From Coptis chinensis (lineage: Eukaryota; Streptophyta; Magnoliopsida; Ranunculales; Ranunculaceae): a DNA stretch of 64,000 nt. The stretch is from contig CM027380.1 in the NCBI GenBank assembly GCA_015680905.1, forward strand, positions 106,979,001 through 107,043,000. Reading direction: 5' to 3'. This document shows positions 22,489-35,483 of the stretch, piece after piece. Position 1 is the stretch's first letter. Each line of letters begins with the position of its first letter. The notes beneath the pieces were generated by a model. That model did no database searches. It was not told the DNA's origin and worked only from the letters and a program-made list of their open reading frames with translations. Position numbers and translations under genes: made by a program.

Positions 22489-25400
22489 GAGGTATCGTCC
22501 CCGTTAATAACAACTATCACAACCCACCCGTTAATAATCAACGTGAGATAGTTCTTGTCACACCACCTGTGGTCACTACACCTTCACAACTGGATAGTTT
22601 CGATGCCTAGATGCAAGCTCAACAACAGATTCTACAATCTATTCAACAATCCATACAATAGTTAACCCAAGATACAGCCCAACCAAAAGGTGTGTTTCCA
22701 GGTCAAGCTATACCTAATCCTAAAACACCAAACACAGCCTTTGAAGTAACCGGTAATACTAGTAACAAAAATTTAAATGTAGGTGAGTTAAATGCCATCA
22801 CCACTTTCCGTTCTGGCAGAGTGGTTGTTAACATCGTCACTATGCCTGTTGATACACCACCAGTGGTCATTGCAAATGAAAATTTACTAGATACCGAAAT
22901 AGAAACTGAAGATCATACCCCTATAGAGGTACCAGTTAAACCATAACCCAAGAAAAAAGTTGCCAAGGTTAAAAATCCTATTGACCTATATGCTAAATAT
23001 AGAGAGAAACCACCGTTTCCCCAGAGACTACCAATGTTAGAAAATGATACAAATTTTGATGAGATTAGGGAAATTTTTAAAAATCTAACGATAAACCTAT
23101 ATTTTCTTGAAACTATTAAAAAATTACCACAGCATGTTAAGTTTCTGAAAGAGTTGTGTACTACTAGGCGGAAAACAAACATTCCAAAAGACGCCTTTTT
23201 AACTAAACAATTTCCCACTTTATCTGAATATAATGGAATCGTTAAGTACAAGAACCCTAGTCGTCCTACTGTACAATGCATCTTAGGGGATACCCACACT
23301 ACAACTGCTCTATTAAACCTAATGGCAAGTGTTAACTTACTCCCTTATTATCTATATAAACAAATAGGTCTACAAGAGATGCAACCAACTAAAATGACGT
23401 TGCAATTAGCTGACCGTTCTATTAAGTATCTTAAGGGTGTTGTTGAAAATGTGCTTGTTAAAGTTCAAGATTTTTACTACCCAGCCGACTTCGTTATCCT
23501 TAACACAGAAGTCGCTAAAGGCTCTGTTCCTATCATCTTAGGGCGTCCCTTCTTGGCAACTGCCAACGCGCTCATAAACTGCCACTATGGTTCTATGTCC
23601 ATGTCTTTTGGACACCTTTCTGTTGAGGTGAATATTTTCAAAATGATGCAATAGTTACCTAAAACGACAATCGATGGAGAAGTTAGCATGATCGGGAGCT
23701 TAGCTCAAGATTATTTCAACAACACGTTTTTAGAGAATCAGATGTACTAATTCCTTTCCTTCGGAAGTTCTGACTTCGACTATGACTCCCTGGACGTTGA
23801 TGAAATCGAGGAAGATTTCCTTTGACTCTTTTGCAACTCTCTTTTTCCACCTCGCGAGTCCCCCTATCAACATTCATTCATCCCATGACGCCATGACAGA
23901 AGAAGAATTTTTCACCCGCTATTCCGGTGATTCTTTTAACCTACCTATTGAGGAATGTCTTACATATATCAAAGCTTCTGATGATCTAAAACTGAAAGCA
24001 CTAGCTGAGCACCATTTACCCACCTCACATCATCCTACCACTCATTCACCTTCCATCTATGTTCCCCGCCCTCCACCTTTTCAAAGGAACCTTGAGTTTG
24101 CACTTTCCCTTTTGTTTTTCTTGTGCTTCATGATTTTCTAAACCCTCCTAGTAAGAAAATACTACCCAAGGACAAGCCACCCGACCCTTTCATTTTAAGA
24201 TGTGTGATTATACCAACCCACGCCATCAATGAGTTTTGTGCTAAACCCACATTCTCATTTTTTCCATTCCTTCCTTCTAAAACTTATCCATATCCCACAT
24301 ATCTTCTACAACCATCCATTTTTTCACGATCATTCACTTAGCCACCCTTTCGTTGGAGAAAGAAGAAGAAATTGTATGCTAGGTTAGGTTCTAGATCCAT
24401 AAATATTCACTCTTATTCCGCTACGCCACGTCATAGGAAATCTTGGTGCCTAATTCTGTTTGGGTTTGCAGTCTGTGTTAATTATTTATGGACAGACCCA
24501 CAACTCTTTAGATTATTTATATATGGTAAACTACATGTTAATACATGTTTTAGATAAAGTCTCGAGTATCTGACTATAAAAGACTCATTTTATTCTTCGG
24601 TGTACTCCATTCCAATCTTATATTATGGGAGTGCACCATTAAGGTAACCGGACCCTCTCTTTGGAGTGTGTGGCTGTAAGTACCAGATCCTAAGTCCAAA
24701 CCCAACATAATTTACGTTCTCCACTTTTGCATGTTTTCTTGTTTTTAAGTCGTGTTTCTCTACAGAGTGAATTACGTCCTTATTGCTTTATTGTTTTATG
24801 TTATACTAAACCTTATTCATAAAGAGTAAAAAAATATTTAAATCCGATAAACATTAGTCTAGTAAGTCTCGGGAATCTGACTTTAAAAGACCCACGTTTA
24901 AAACAAATTTTCTGAACCCTATTTTCAAAAATTTGTTTGGGAGTGGGGTGTTTGGTCTTTCTATTCTTGATCACTCAACTTCCTATTCTTATCCCTTCCT
25001 TCTCTCGTGGCTAGTTCCTTGTTGTTGTTATTTAAGAACAATTTCCTTGTTCAGTAGAATTCGTATTCCCAGTTGTTAGTTAAGTAGTTAATATTGGATT
25101 ATGTAAGTTGGTTGTTATTTGAATTTTAAGTTGGTTTACTTTTTGTCTATGCATGCTATTTATTTTTCATGAATCCCACCCTTCCAATTTTTTTGGGGGT
25201 GACATTATTTGTTTAGCACTGTATTTTACCATATCCATATATTTTTGGAATTAATATTACAATGCTTAAGGAATATAGTTTATATGAGCATCCTGCTAAT
25301 ATAGTGTAGCTAGAATTAGCTACTGTTGTTTGGTGCAACCTCAAGGGTTAGAAACATTAAGATTGCTATTTTGATAGGATGTTAAAACCATGTAGGTTTG

Positions 25401-27159
25401 GTACTGGAGTCTGCTCTCGGCTGTTTCTATTTTGGTTTTAGAAGCCATTTTCTTATTCCATATCTTTCCTTATCAATTTGGGAACCTTAGGGACCTTTGT
25501 TTAAGAAACTAGTGTTCTATAAATACATGGCACGCCATATATGTACTTCACTCTACACCTCTCAAATTCATATCACAAGTCTTGCTCAAAGCGCACACAC
25601 CCTTATATTGCATTAACATAGAGTGCACCCACATTGTAATTCCAGTATCGCAGAATTTTCTTTTATCAGAAAAGAACACGCCCAAAAAATTAAAAAAATA
25701 TAAATAAAAAGTATTTATACTATGCACTTAGGAATATTGGTATTGTTTCTTTTTCTGTGATGATAGTGGTTTAGAAGTTTCACGTTAGCTCTTAAATTAG
25801 AATAGTTTTTAGAAACTTAGGTTAATATATTGGTAATAGTCATTGCATCTTTCCATAAATATATTGTATGAGTATCTGTGTTTGTATTGGCAATAAGTTT
25901 TTAAAACCTAGGCTAGAATACTTATTCTACAAATCCTGTGAGAATATAGCCTAAAAGCCTTATATGAGTGAAATATCTGAGTAATGACACAAGGGAGAAG
26001 TAAATTCCGAATAGAGAAATCACACATCCACTTGCTTGATCACTATACCATATCCTAAGCGAGAATTTAGGCCATTTTTGGATCGATATAGCCAGAAATT
26101 CAAACTTATATGAAATTATTTTCTGCTAGTCGCCCCTCTTAGCCTTTTCATAAACCACAAATCCTTTACCCTTTTATAAAAACATAATAAAAATAAAAAT
26201 AAAATTAGCCTACCCATTTTTGAATGAGTCTGAGAAGTAGGATGAAATAGAGAAAAGAAAAGAGAAAAACCTGTGGAAAACCAAGAATTTGTTAGTTGCT
26301 TCAAATAAGAAAAGAAAAGAAAGTTTCCATCCAAAGAAAAGAAAAGAAAAAAAAAGTTAGAACTCCAAAAACAGAATCAAAGGAGTCAAAACCCAAAAGA
26401 AAAGAAAAAAAAAATAGCTAAAAATGTGGAAGCAAAGTAAGAACAAGGTTTTCTCTACATATTTTGAAGATCCTATTATCTCAGACTTGTTCTTTTGAAT
26501 ATTCATTTCCTTCCTTCTTAAACCATCACCTAATCCCCCCAACACCTAATAAAGACCTCTTGCTTAATTAGGAATAAGCTGGTGTGATAGTAAGTGGCAG
26601 ATGTATTTGATCGACCTTGGCTCCCTTGTACGTCATTGAGATTGTGAGAAAAAGTGTGCCCACTGCACATTGAAGTGAGCGAAACTTGAGTAGAAAAATC
26701 AGAGTATTTTGTCTTGACATATTTGTGAGGACCTATTTAAGGACGCTATTCCAAAGTTTCAGAAACGGATATGTTATTGCATTTCATAACATAGTTCATT
26801 ATATATATGTTTATCCATAGATGATTGATTATTATGCACGTATTAGCTTAGGTTTTGAATTGATTATTCTTTATTCATTGCTAGTGATATGTATAGATAT
26901 CTGAGAATAAATAAGGAAACATTAATTTTATTTTTTAGTCGTTATAGTATAAATGAAGTTTGTGAGTATATTCTTTGTAAAACTCTCACGAGACTATAAC
27001 TCATCCAATAGGAAAATCCTAGTAGTTTAAGGCCTTATTGCATATGGTTAATGCAATCGCACTCGGCGAAACGAGATTAGTTAGAACTCCATTTTTGGTC
27101 ACTTATTTTAATTTCTCATCTTTGCTTGAGGACAAACAAAATGCTGTTTGGGGGTGGTT

Positions 27160-28487
27160 TGATAAGAGCCAAAAACTGTAGTTTTAACCCCTTATGTTTA
27201 TAATAAATGAGAGTTAGTACTGTTTACGTACTTTTGTGTATTCCAGGTCTTGAAGTTAACTATATGAAGAAATATGTCACTTTTGCAAGAGAAAGGAGCA
27301 AAAATTGGTTGCTAAGAAATGCTATGGTTAAAGCCCAAGTTTCAAGGAGAAAAAACATTTTAAAAGCCCAGTCAAAGCTTAAAAGTCAAAGTCAACGCAG
27401 GCAGAAATAAAGCATAAAAATCAATAGAACTTCCGCAGGCCATATCTTTGGACTCAAACTTCAGAACTGGGCCTATTATATGTCAAAACGACCGGTTCGG
27501 AAATAACTTTATAATGGTATAATATCTAATCTAATAAAAGGAGTAAAAGTGGATGAAAATATTGTTGCAGTAATTTTCAACAGAGAAACCCTTTTTGGAC
27601 TTAAGTAATTAGGTTTTTGGCTTGATTTAGTGGCCCAAAACATAGCTCCAAAGCCCATGCACAAAATTGTAAACCTAGCCCTTGCCTATATAAAGAGGGC
27701 TAAGATAAAACTCCAAGGAACTCTAACCTCTTCTCTTTAGTTTAACCTAGTTTATGTTTTATTAGCCTAGCCACCATTAATACAATTCAAATTATTTTAA
27801 TACAAGTATTCCTTTAATTATGTCTTCTTCTTCTCATTATTTATTCCATGATAGTCTAATGAACCATAGCTAAACCTTCATTAGAGGGGTTTGATTGAAG
27901 CTTTGAGAAAGACTTAATGTGTTAGTATAGAATAGTTGTATTAAAGACCTTCAAGTATAGGGTTTTCTATTTAACAATAAGTAAAATAAACCTAGACTAG
28001 AGGTTAGTTCATTCACCATGAGAATGAGTTTCAACTTTCTCTCATGCTAATTATTAGTTGGCTAGAGATACTATGAATAATTAGGGATAAAAAGACCTAA
28101 CCTTTATGTTGAACCTTGTGTGAAAACATAAAGATTAGGGTTGCAACAAACTCTATACTATCATGTTAGGGATTAATCAAGGTAGATTTCAAATCTCATT
28201 AATTCCTTCTTCATATTCACATCTTAATATTTATTTGTCTTAGTGTAATTTAGAATATCTTCAATATTAGTTTTCACCATATTAGAATCATTACTCTCAT
28301 GCTGTTTAATTGTTAATCATTAGTGGAATTAGTATTATCTAAGCAATTAGGAGTGGAATCAATTCTTACTCTAGTTTATTACATGATAATTGATAGGAGA
28401 ACTTTGATATAAAAAGAATGAAAATATAGTTACTTCTTCCTAGTATAATTAGCTAAGTAGGAGTAAAAGGTTAATTTCACTTTATCA
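27160..28487 (+). repeat. 3' LTR of the Athila-type element
   Basis: Uninterrupted 1328-base LTR beginning TGATAAGAGCC and ending TTTATCA, next to a G-rich polypurine tract. TATATAAAGAGG near 27687 matches the promoter site in the 5' LTR. Confidence 0.88.
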
Positions 28488-28492
28488 CTCCT

Positions 28493-29457
28493 GCGACAAG
28501 ACAACTCTTCTAAATTGGTTATCATCTCCTAGTTTACCAACTGTTGCTACCTCCTAACTAATCATCACCATCTATTGACCAAAATCATGCAAGTCTTTTA
28601 AGCAAGAACCTATCCAACCTCATATTTACTGCCTAACACCCTGACCTACACGCACTCCTATCATTGTCCCACAATCTACTTCAAACCGAAATAACATCAC
28701 ATCCCTGCTACCAACACCCGCATCCATCACTCTATCATTAAACCAGAACCTAATACAAACCCAAGTAGCTCTAATAACATCACATCCTCACTACCAAACA
28801 CATCTACATCCACTCTGTCATTGACCTAGAACTTACTACAAACCCAAGTAACTCTAATGACATCACATCTTTACTACCGAACACCCTTACATTCCTCCTC
28901 TCCATGACATACATCCTATTGAAACTATCTCTAACCCATCCCTTATACCTATATCACTTCATGAGCAAGCTTCAACCTAACCACCTACTTAACTCAACCC
29001 AAATCTAACACACACCATGATTACTCGTGGTCAAACCGGTATATTTCAACCCAACCCGAAATATGCACTCACCACCGCCACAACTCCACTTATTCTACCT
29101 GGAACCAAAACCACAAAAGTGCCCTAAACCACCTTGGATGGCGTGTAACAATGGTTGATGAAATGAAAGCATTACATCAAAATTAGACTTGGGTTCTAGT
29201 TCCAAGACACCCTCAAATGAATGTCATTGATTGTCGATGGATTTTAGAGCAAAACTCAAATTTGACGGGTCTTTGGATTGATTAAAACCTCGATTGGTAG
29301 CCAAGGGGTACAATTAACAAGAAGGTTTTGATTTCACCGGAGACATTTTGTCCGGGTCATCAAAGTTGCCACTAATCGAATTGTTGTTCTCATTGTTGCT
29401 CGTAAAAGGATGGAGTCTTCGCCAACTTGATGTCAAGAATGCCTTTCTTCATGGGTA
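28493..29457 (+). mobile_element. Old Ty1/copia element, continuation after the Athila insertion
   Basis: It resumes the element of 12290-14621. It starts with a Ser/Thr/Pro-rich linker as found between copia integrase and reverse transcriptase. The linker-end motif THTMITRGQTGIFQP lies near 29010, and the RT start (AMVDEMKAL, TWVLVPRHPQMNV) near 29155-29230. The RT core motif QLDVKNAFLHG lies just before 29455. The rest of RT and RNase H is missing: the next copia begins at 29458. Broken in several places. Confidence 0.78.
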
Positions 29458-32400
29458 TATTAAGGATATATGTGAGTCAAAGGAAAACCGTCAAGCATAC
29501 CAAAGTTATGACATGACCAAAGAATCAGAACTAATTTGTTTTTAGTAGTGATTAGTAGCTAATCTTCAGAATCGTTTTAGTATATAAGAGCAATGTAATA
29601 GTTTATGTAAGAAGAGAATAAAAAAACTGATTTTTCTTCTCAATCACTCTTCTATCATGGTATCAGAGCGCATCACCAATTGGTGTTCGATCCGCCATTA
29701 AAATTTCTTTATCCTCAAAACCCAATTGATCATCATCAATTCAATATTCATTTCAAATCTAAATGACAAGAACAAACCAAACAAATCTACCCTCTACAAT
29801 GATGAACAATCAATCTGATTTAGGTGTTGCTATAAATTCAACAAACCCTAATTCAATTACTGATGCTAACATTCCAGTAAACAATACTGAATCAACAAAT
29901 TCAGTTTTAATGGCTGATGCTCAAATTCCAGCTTTATTGGTTGAAGCTCAACTTCCACCAAACCCTAATCTTGTTGATCGCAATACAACAAGTTTCAATC
30001 CTATGAACACGAGTTCAAATCGATCTCCAATCTTTCAGTTTTCTCAATTTCCTCAAGCTCCAAACCTAAATTCTTCACAACCACAGCAGAATCAAGGTTT
30101 CTCACTGAATCACGGTTTCTCACAGCAGAATCAAGATTTCTCATAGCAAAATCAAACTGTTTATCCAATGGCCGTACCACCAGTTACAAATTCCTATTCG
30201 TTTCAGAATATTTGTAATCTTGTTACAATCAAGCTCAACAAGGAGAATTATCTGCTATGGAGGACTCTTTTCTTTTACGTTCTCAACACTTATGATCTTC
30301 TTGGTCTTATTGAAGGTACTGATACCTGTCCATCTAAATATTTGATTAATCATGCTGGAAATTGTACATCTCAAGTGAATCCTCAATATATTGCTTGGGT
30401 TAAAAAGGACCAAATGCTTTTAATCTAGATAAGTGCTACATTGTCTGAAGAACTTTTACCTTATGTTGTTGGATTGACAACTTCAAAAGCACTATGGGAA
30501 GCTTTAGAAGCTAGACTTTCTACAATATCTAGGTCTCATGTTATTCAGTTAAAAGGCCAATTACAAGATATTAAGAAAGGAGGTTCTACAATGCATGAAT
30601 ATCTTCAAAAGATCAAGAGTATCTCAGACAAGTTAACTTTTCCGGAGTTCCGGTGATGAAGGGATTTAATCTTTCATATCTTAAAAGGATTAGGTTATGA
30701 GTATGCTGCTTTTAAAACATCAATCAGGGTTCATTTACAGCATGCTCATATCCGACCTGAAGATCTGCATAATTTGTTGTTAAGTGAGGAGTTACATTTA
30801 GAAGAATCTGTTACAATGGCTAACACTGAAAACTCACATCAAGTCTTTTATGCTGGGCAAGACTCACACAGAGGCAGCTTTGGTAATAATGGTTATAATA
30901 ATTCTGGAAATAGTGGTTACAGTAGAGGAAATGGGAAATATCATAATGCAAGAGGTAATGGCAGAGGAAACAATAACAGGGGTAGAGGATATAACAATGG
31001 CAGAGGAAACAATGGTTCTTCATATCAGCCAAGTGGTAATGGTGGTTATCGGTCGTATGTGGAAATACTAGTGGGACCTAACAACTCGATCAATCCTACC
31101 ACATCAAGACCTCGGTGCCAAATATGCAATAAATTTGGACATGTTGCCTTTTGATCGTACAATAGAATGAATCATTCTTTTGTTGGTCGATTCCTCCCCG
31201 CCAAACTAGCAATGATGGCTAGTATGAATGAAGATATTTCAGATTATAATGGATCCTGCTCCTACAATCAGAAGGATTCTCTTTGGTATGCTGATTCTGG
31301 TGCAACCAATCACATTACATCTGATCTCTCCAACTTATCATTTCACTCTGATTATAAAGGTTCAGATAAAATTCTTGTTGGTAATGGTCAAGGACTTGGA
31401 ATCTCTCACTCAGGTTCCTCTCTATTATCTCCTTTACATTCCACTCATGAATTTAAATTCAATAACATTCTTCATGTTCCTCATATCACACACAATCTAT
31501 TAAGTGTCAATAAATTTGTCAAGGATAATCATTGTGTTCTAATTTTTGCACCTCATACATTCTATGTTAAGGACATTGCCTCGGGGAGGATGCTATACCA
31601 AGGTCCAACTGAAAATGGATTATATCCAATTCATCTTCACAAACTTTCTGCTCATCCTTCTTCTACTGCTTTCATATCCACAAAAGCCTCTGCTGCTACT
31701 TGGCATCACAGGCTGGGACATCCTGCTTATTCCACCCTGCAAAAGCTCATTCAAGCTAAGAGTGTCAACATTCAAGGCTCATTCAATAATGTTTTTTGTT
31801 CTGATTGTGCATTAGGGAAATGTACTAGGTTGCCTTTTACTATCTCTACTTGTAAAAGTACTCATCCTCTACAATTACTTCACATGGATCTTTGGGGTCC
31901 TTCACCAATTTTATCTGTAAATGGCATGAGATACTATGCAAGTATTGTTGATGATTTTTCTAGATATTGTTGGATCTTTCCTATGGCATTGAAGTCTGAT
32001 TTCTTTGTTGTGTTTCAAAACTTCAAATCATTTGCTGAAAATAATTTTAACATCAAAATAAAGTGTTTAAGAACAGATGCTGGTGGAGAGTTTACTAGTA
32101 CCATTTTTGAAACTTTTTTAAGCACTTGTGGTATTATTCATCAGTTTTCATGTCCACATACACCAGAACAAAATGGTGTAGTGGAAAGAAAACATAGGCA
32201 TATTCTTGACATGTCTAGAACTTTACTCTCTCAATCTCATATTCCACCTAAATACTGGGTTGAACTTTTCTACCTCGGTTTATCTCATCAACAGATTACC
32301 CTCTTCTTCTCTGCTTCATATTTCACCATGGCAAAAGCTTTATAACAGTGAGCCAAATTATTCTATACTAAAAGCCTTCGGGTGTAGATGTTATCCTTGG

Positions 32401-34619
32401 TTAAAACCCTACACTTCAAATAAGTTAGAACTCAGATCAAAGCCATGTGTATTTCTAGGGTATAGCTTACATCATAAAGGCTACAAGTGTTTAGATAGTG
32501 AAACTGGTCGTATTTTTCTATCTAGGCATGTCATATTCAATGAAAATGAATTTCCGTTCAAATCTTCTTCAACTGATTCCACATCTATCACTTCATTTCT
32601 TACTTCATCTTTTTGCACTCCAGAGTTTACTGACATCACATTTCCCTCTGATTCTGTCTTACAATCACCCTCATTGTCATCATCTGTTTCTATTCCTTCT
32701 ACTCATGTAACATCATCATCATCAAATATTATATCTCCTGATTCAAGTTTATCCTCACCAACTTCTCATCCTATGACAACAAGATCAAAACATGGTATTT
32801 TTAAACCTAAAACTCTTATTTCTACAAAACATCCTATTTCTGTTGCCTTACAAGCCACTATGACCTCTATTCCTTCTACTCCAACATGTTTCAGTCAAGC
32901 AATCAAAGATTCAAATTGGAAAGAAGCTATGGTACAAGAATTTAATGCCTTAATTAAAACTGGTACTTGGATTCTTGTTCCATATTCCTCTGAGCAGAAT
33001 GTTTTAAAACATAAATGGGTATTCAGACTCAAGCAGAAAGAAGATGGTTCTATAGATAAGTTTAAGGCTCGGTTAGTGGCAAAGGGATATCTTTGAGAAA
33101 AAAAGTGGGTTGGACTATGATGAAACATTTAGTCCAGGTTGCTAAACCTCGCAACCATCAAAATCATTCTTTCTCTAGTCTGTTCACTTCAATTGGGATG
33201 TCAGACAACTTGATGTCTCAAATGCCTTTCTTCATGGCCATCTAAAGGAAGAAGTGTTCATGACTCAGCCTCAAGGGTTTGTGGATCCTCAGAAACCTAA
33301 TCATGTGTGCAAATTGTTAAAGTCTCTTTATGGTCTAAAACAAGCACCTCGTGCTTGGTATGAAGAACTTTATCAGGCATTTCTCAGTTTTGGATTTACT
33401 ACTTCAGAAGCTGATCATTCTTTATTCATTCTCAAGGATTTTCAGTCTATTACATATGTGCTGGTCTATGTGGATGATATTCTTATCACTGGAAATTGCC
33501 CTAACACTTATCAGAGGATTATAACACAGCTTAGTAGTACTTTCTCTATGAAAGATCTTGGTTCAGTTCATTACTTTCTTGGATTAGAAGTTAAAAGAAA
33601 CTCTCATGGGTTATTTCTTTCTCAGACAAAATACATATATGATCTACTTGGGAAGGCAAATATGTTAAATGCCAAACCATCATCTACTCCTATATCAAGT
33701 TCTTGTAAACTGGATGATCACAGTGGAGAATTGCTTGCAGATCCTACATCTTATAGGTCATTAGTTGGTGGACTACAATATTTAACTTGGACAAGACCCG
33801 ATGTTTCTTTTGCTGTTAATCTAGTGTGTCAGTTCATGCATAAACCTAGAATGACTCATCTCAGTTTAGTGAAAAGAATTCTGAGATACCTCAAAGGCAC
33901 TATCTCTCATGGTCTTTGGTTTACTAAAGGAACACTGCATTTGAATGCTTATGCTGATGCTGATTGGGCAGGCTGTCCAATGGACAGAAGATCCATCACA
34001 GGGTTCTGTGTTTTTCTTGGCTCCAACCTTATTTCTTGGTCTGCAAAGAAGCAACATACAGTGGCAAGGTCCTCAACAGAAGCTGAGTACAGAGCTTTAG
34101 CTCATACATCTGCCGAATTGTATTGGTTATGCACTTTGTTCAAGGATCTTCAGATTTCACTCTTACAGAGACCTATCATCCATTGTGATAATATCAGTGC
34201 TATTTCATTAGCCAATAACCCAGTCTTCCATGCAAGAACAAAACATGTTGAGATTGACTATCATTATGTTAGAGAGTTGGTTACATCCAAGTTTTTAGAA
34301 GTCAAGTATTTATGCACGAAGGATCAATTGGCAGATATTTTTACAAAGGGTCTATCATGTCAGAGATTTCAGTTTTTACTTTTCAAGCTATCAGTTCAAC
34401 CATCTCCCTTCAGCTTGAAGGGGGATATTAAGGATATATGTGAGTCAAAGGAAAAAATCCAAGCACGATCAAAGTTATGACACCAAAGAATCGTAATTAA
34501 TTACGTTTAGTAGTGATTAGTAACTAATCTTCAGAATCGACTTTAGTATATAAGAGCAATGTAATAGTTTATGTAAGAAGAGAATAAACTGATTTTTCTT
34601 CTCAATCACTCTTCTATCA
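29458..34619 (+). mobile_element. Ty1/copia element with both LTRs and complete domain order
   Basis: LTRs of about 200 and 194 bases (29458-29657 and 34426-34619) begin TATTAAGGATATATG and end CTTCTATCA. The primer site TGGTATCAGAGC is at 29658 and a purine tract (GAAGGGGGA) lies just before 34426. Domains in order: gag with a Gly/Asn/Arg-rich tail (about 29.76-31.15 kb), protease (ADSGATNHIT near 31.29 kb), gag-pre-integrase (HHRLGHP near 31.70 kb), integrase (31.86-32.5 kb), reverse transcriptase (32.9-33.85 kb, YVDD near 33.47 kb) and RNase H (33.95-34.35 kb). It looks nearly whole but has about half a dozen breaks. LTRs are roughly 90% alike by eye. The 5-bp flanks (GGGTA and GTTAC) do not match. 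Probable Ale/Retrofit-type lineage; low certainty on the lineage. Confidence 0.92.
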
Positions 34620-35483
34620 GTTACTGCCATTACTGGGATATTGGGGTGGGACGATTTTGTAGTGTGAAATGTTGACGATGTTGTTTTTGGGTTGGATTCA
34701 CGTTTGGTTGTAGTGGGGGGATGAGTGGGTGCTGGAGAGCGTTGGTGGGGAGCTTGAAGCACCATTAATGGCGGCACGCCCATCCTCCAGTAATTTTTGG
34801 TTGAACCGTTATGTTTTTGGTTGTGATGAACTGTTTTGTTGATGGTGGTAGTTGGGTTGAATGTTGGGTTTGTATGGGGTCGGGTGAAGCTTGAAACAAG
34901 CTTTAATGGAGGCCGAAATTCCTAGATCTAGTTTTGAGGGAGTATAGGAATTTGATGATTTGAGGTTTTTGGTGTTTGACAAAGTTGTAGGGGTTGTTGA
35001 AATGAGTAAAACCGATTGGTTGAAATGGGTGGTTGTGTGGAGGTTTGTGGTGGCCGGATTTGGGCTGCTGGTGGTGGAGGAGCCTGTTGGAGAAGATGAC
35101 CGGCTGGGCTTGGGCCTGGGTCGGTTTCTCTTGAGGCTTGGGCCCGGTTTAGTCTAAAGTTTTTGGGCCAAACCCCATATTTTATGTTGGGCCAGTTCAT
35201 TCTAATATTTTGTTTAGGCCCGGTTTGTTTTAGTTGTTTGGGCCAACCTCTTATTTGTTTTGTTGGGCCGGTTTCAGTTCTATTTTTCGGACCGAACTCA
35301 GTTGTGTTTTGGGCCAGTTCAGTCTAAAGTTTTTGGGCCCGTTTCTAATATTGTTTGGGGCCAGTCCATAGGACTTAAAATAGATCTACTTGGGTCTTTA
35401 AACGTTTAAACTTTCGGGTTCTAAGGTTGGGCTCGGCCAGTTGGGTCCGAACCATTACCTTGGTCATGAGCCCATGAGCCATG
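34620..35483 (-). mobile_element. Long gypsy LTR (Tekay/Del-like), 3' portion, minus strand
   Basis: On the minus strand this matches the later part of the solo LTR at 15119-18551, including the GGCCCA-rich block (35120-35370) and a degraded gene-like CCACC-rich part. It is split from its other part (43842-45889) by the Tat element. Its true 3' end is missing because the copia 3' LTR abuts at 34619. Similarity to the other copy is moderate, so the two are different, fairly old copies. Confidence 0.7.

Larger units (their letters stand above)
14622..28487 (+). mobile_element. Athila-type Ty3/gypsy element with both LTRs, lacking pol
   Basis: LTRs begin TGATAAG and end CTTTATCA or similar. The 5' LTR is 14622-19399, including a 3.4-kb insertion, so about 1340 bases net. 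The 3' LTR is 27160-28487, 1328 bases. Flanks CTCTT (14617-14621) and CTCCT (28488-28492) are a slightly drifted target duplication. The primer site TGGTGCCGC follows at 19402. Gag pieces lie around 20110-20390 and 21650-22900, and a retropepsin-like protease around 23230-23650. I see no reverse transcriptase, RNase H or integrase: 23700-27150 is low-complexity or non-coding, so the element was probably non-autonomous. The conserved Athila 3' end (GCTTGAGGACAAACAAA and a G-rich tract) lies at 27124-27158. It is broken in many places (more than ten). The LTRs are about 90% alike by eye, so it is not recent. A host-gene fragment sits in the gag. Confidence 0.88.

Noticed and set aside
22263-22541. 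Open frame with a long isoleucine run
   Set aside because: Out-of-frame reading of the (TAA)n tract in Athila gag.
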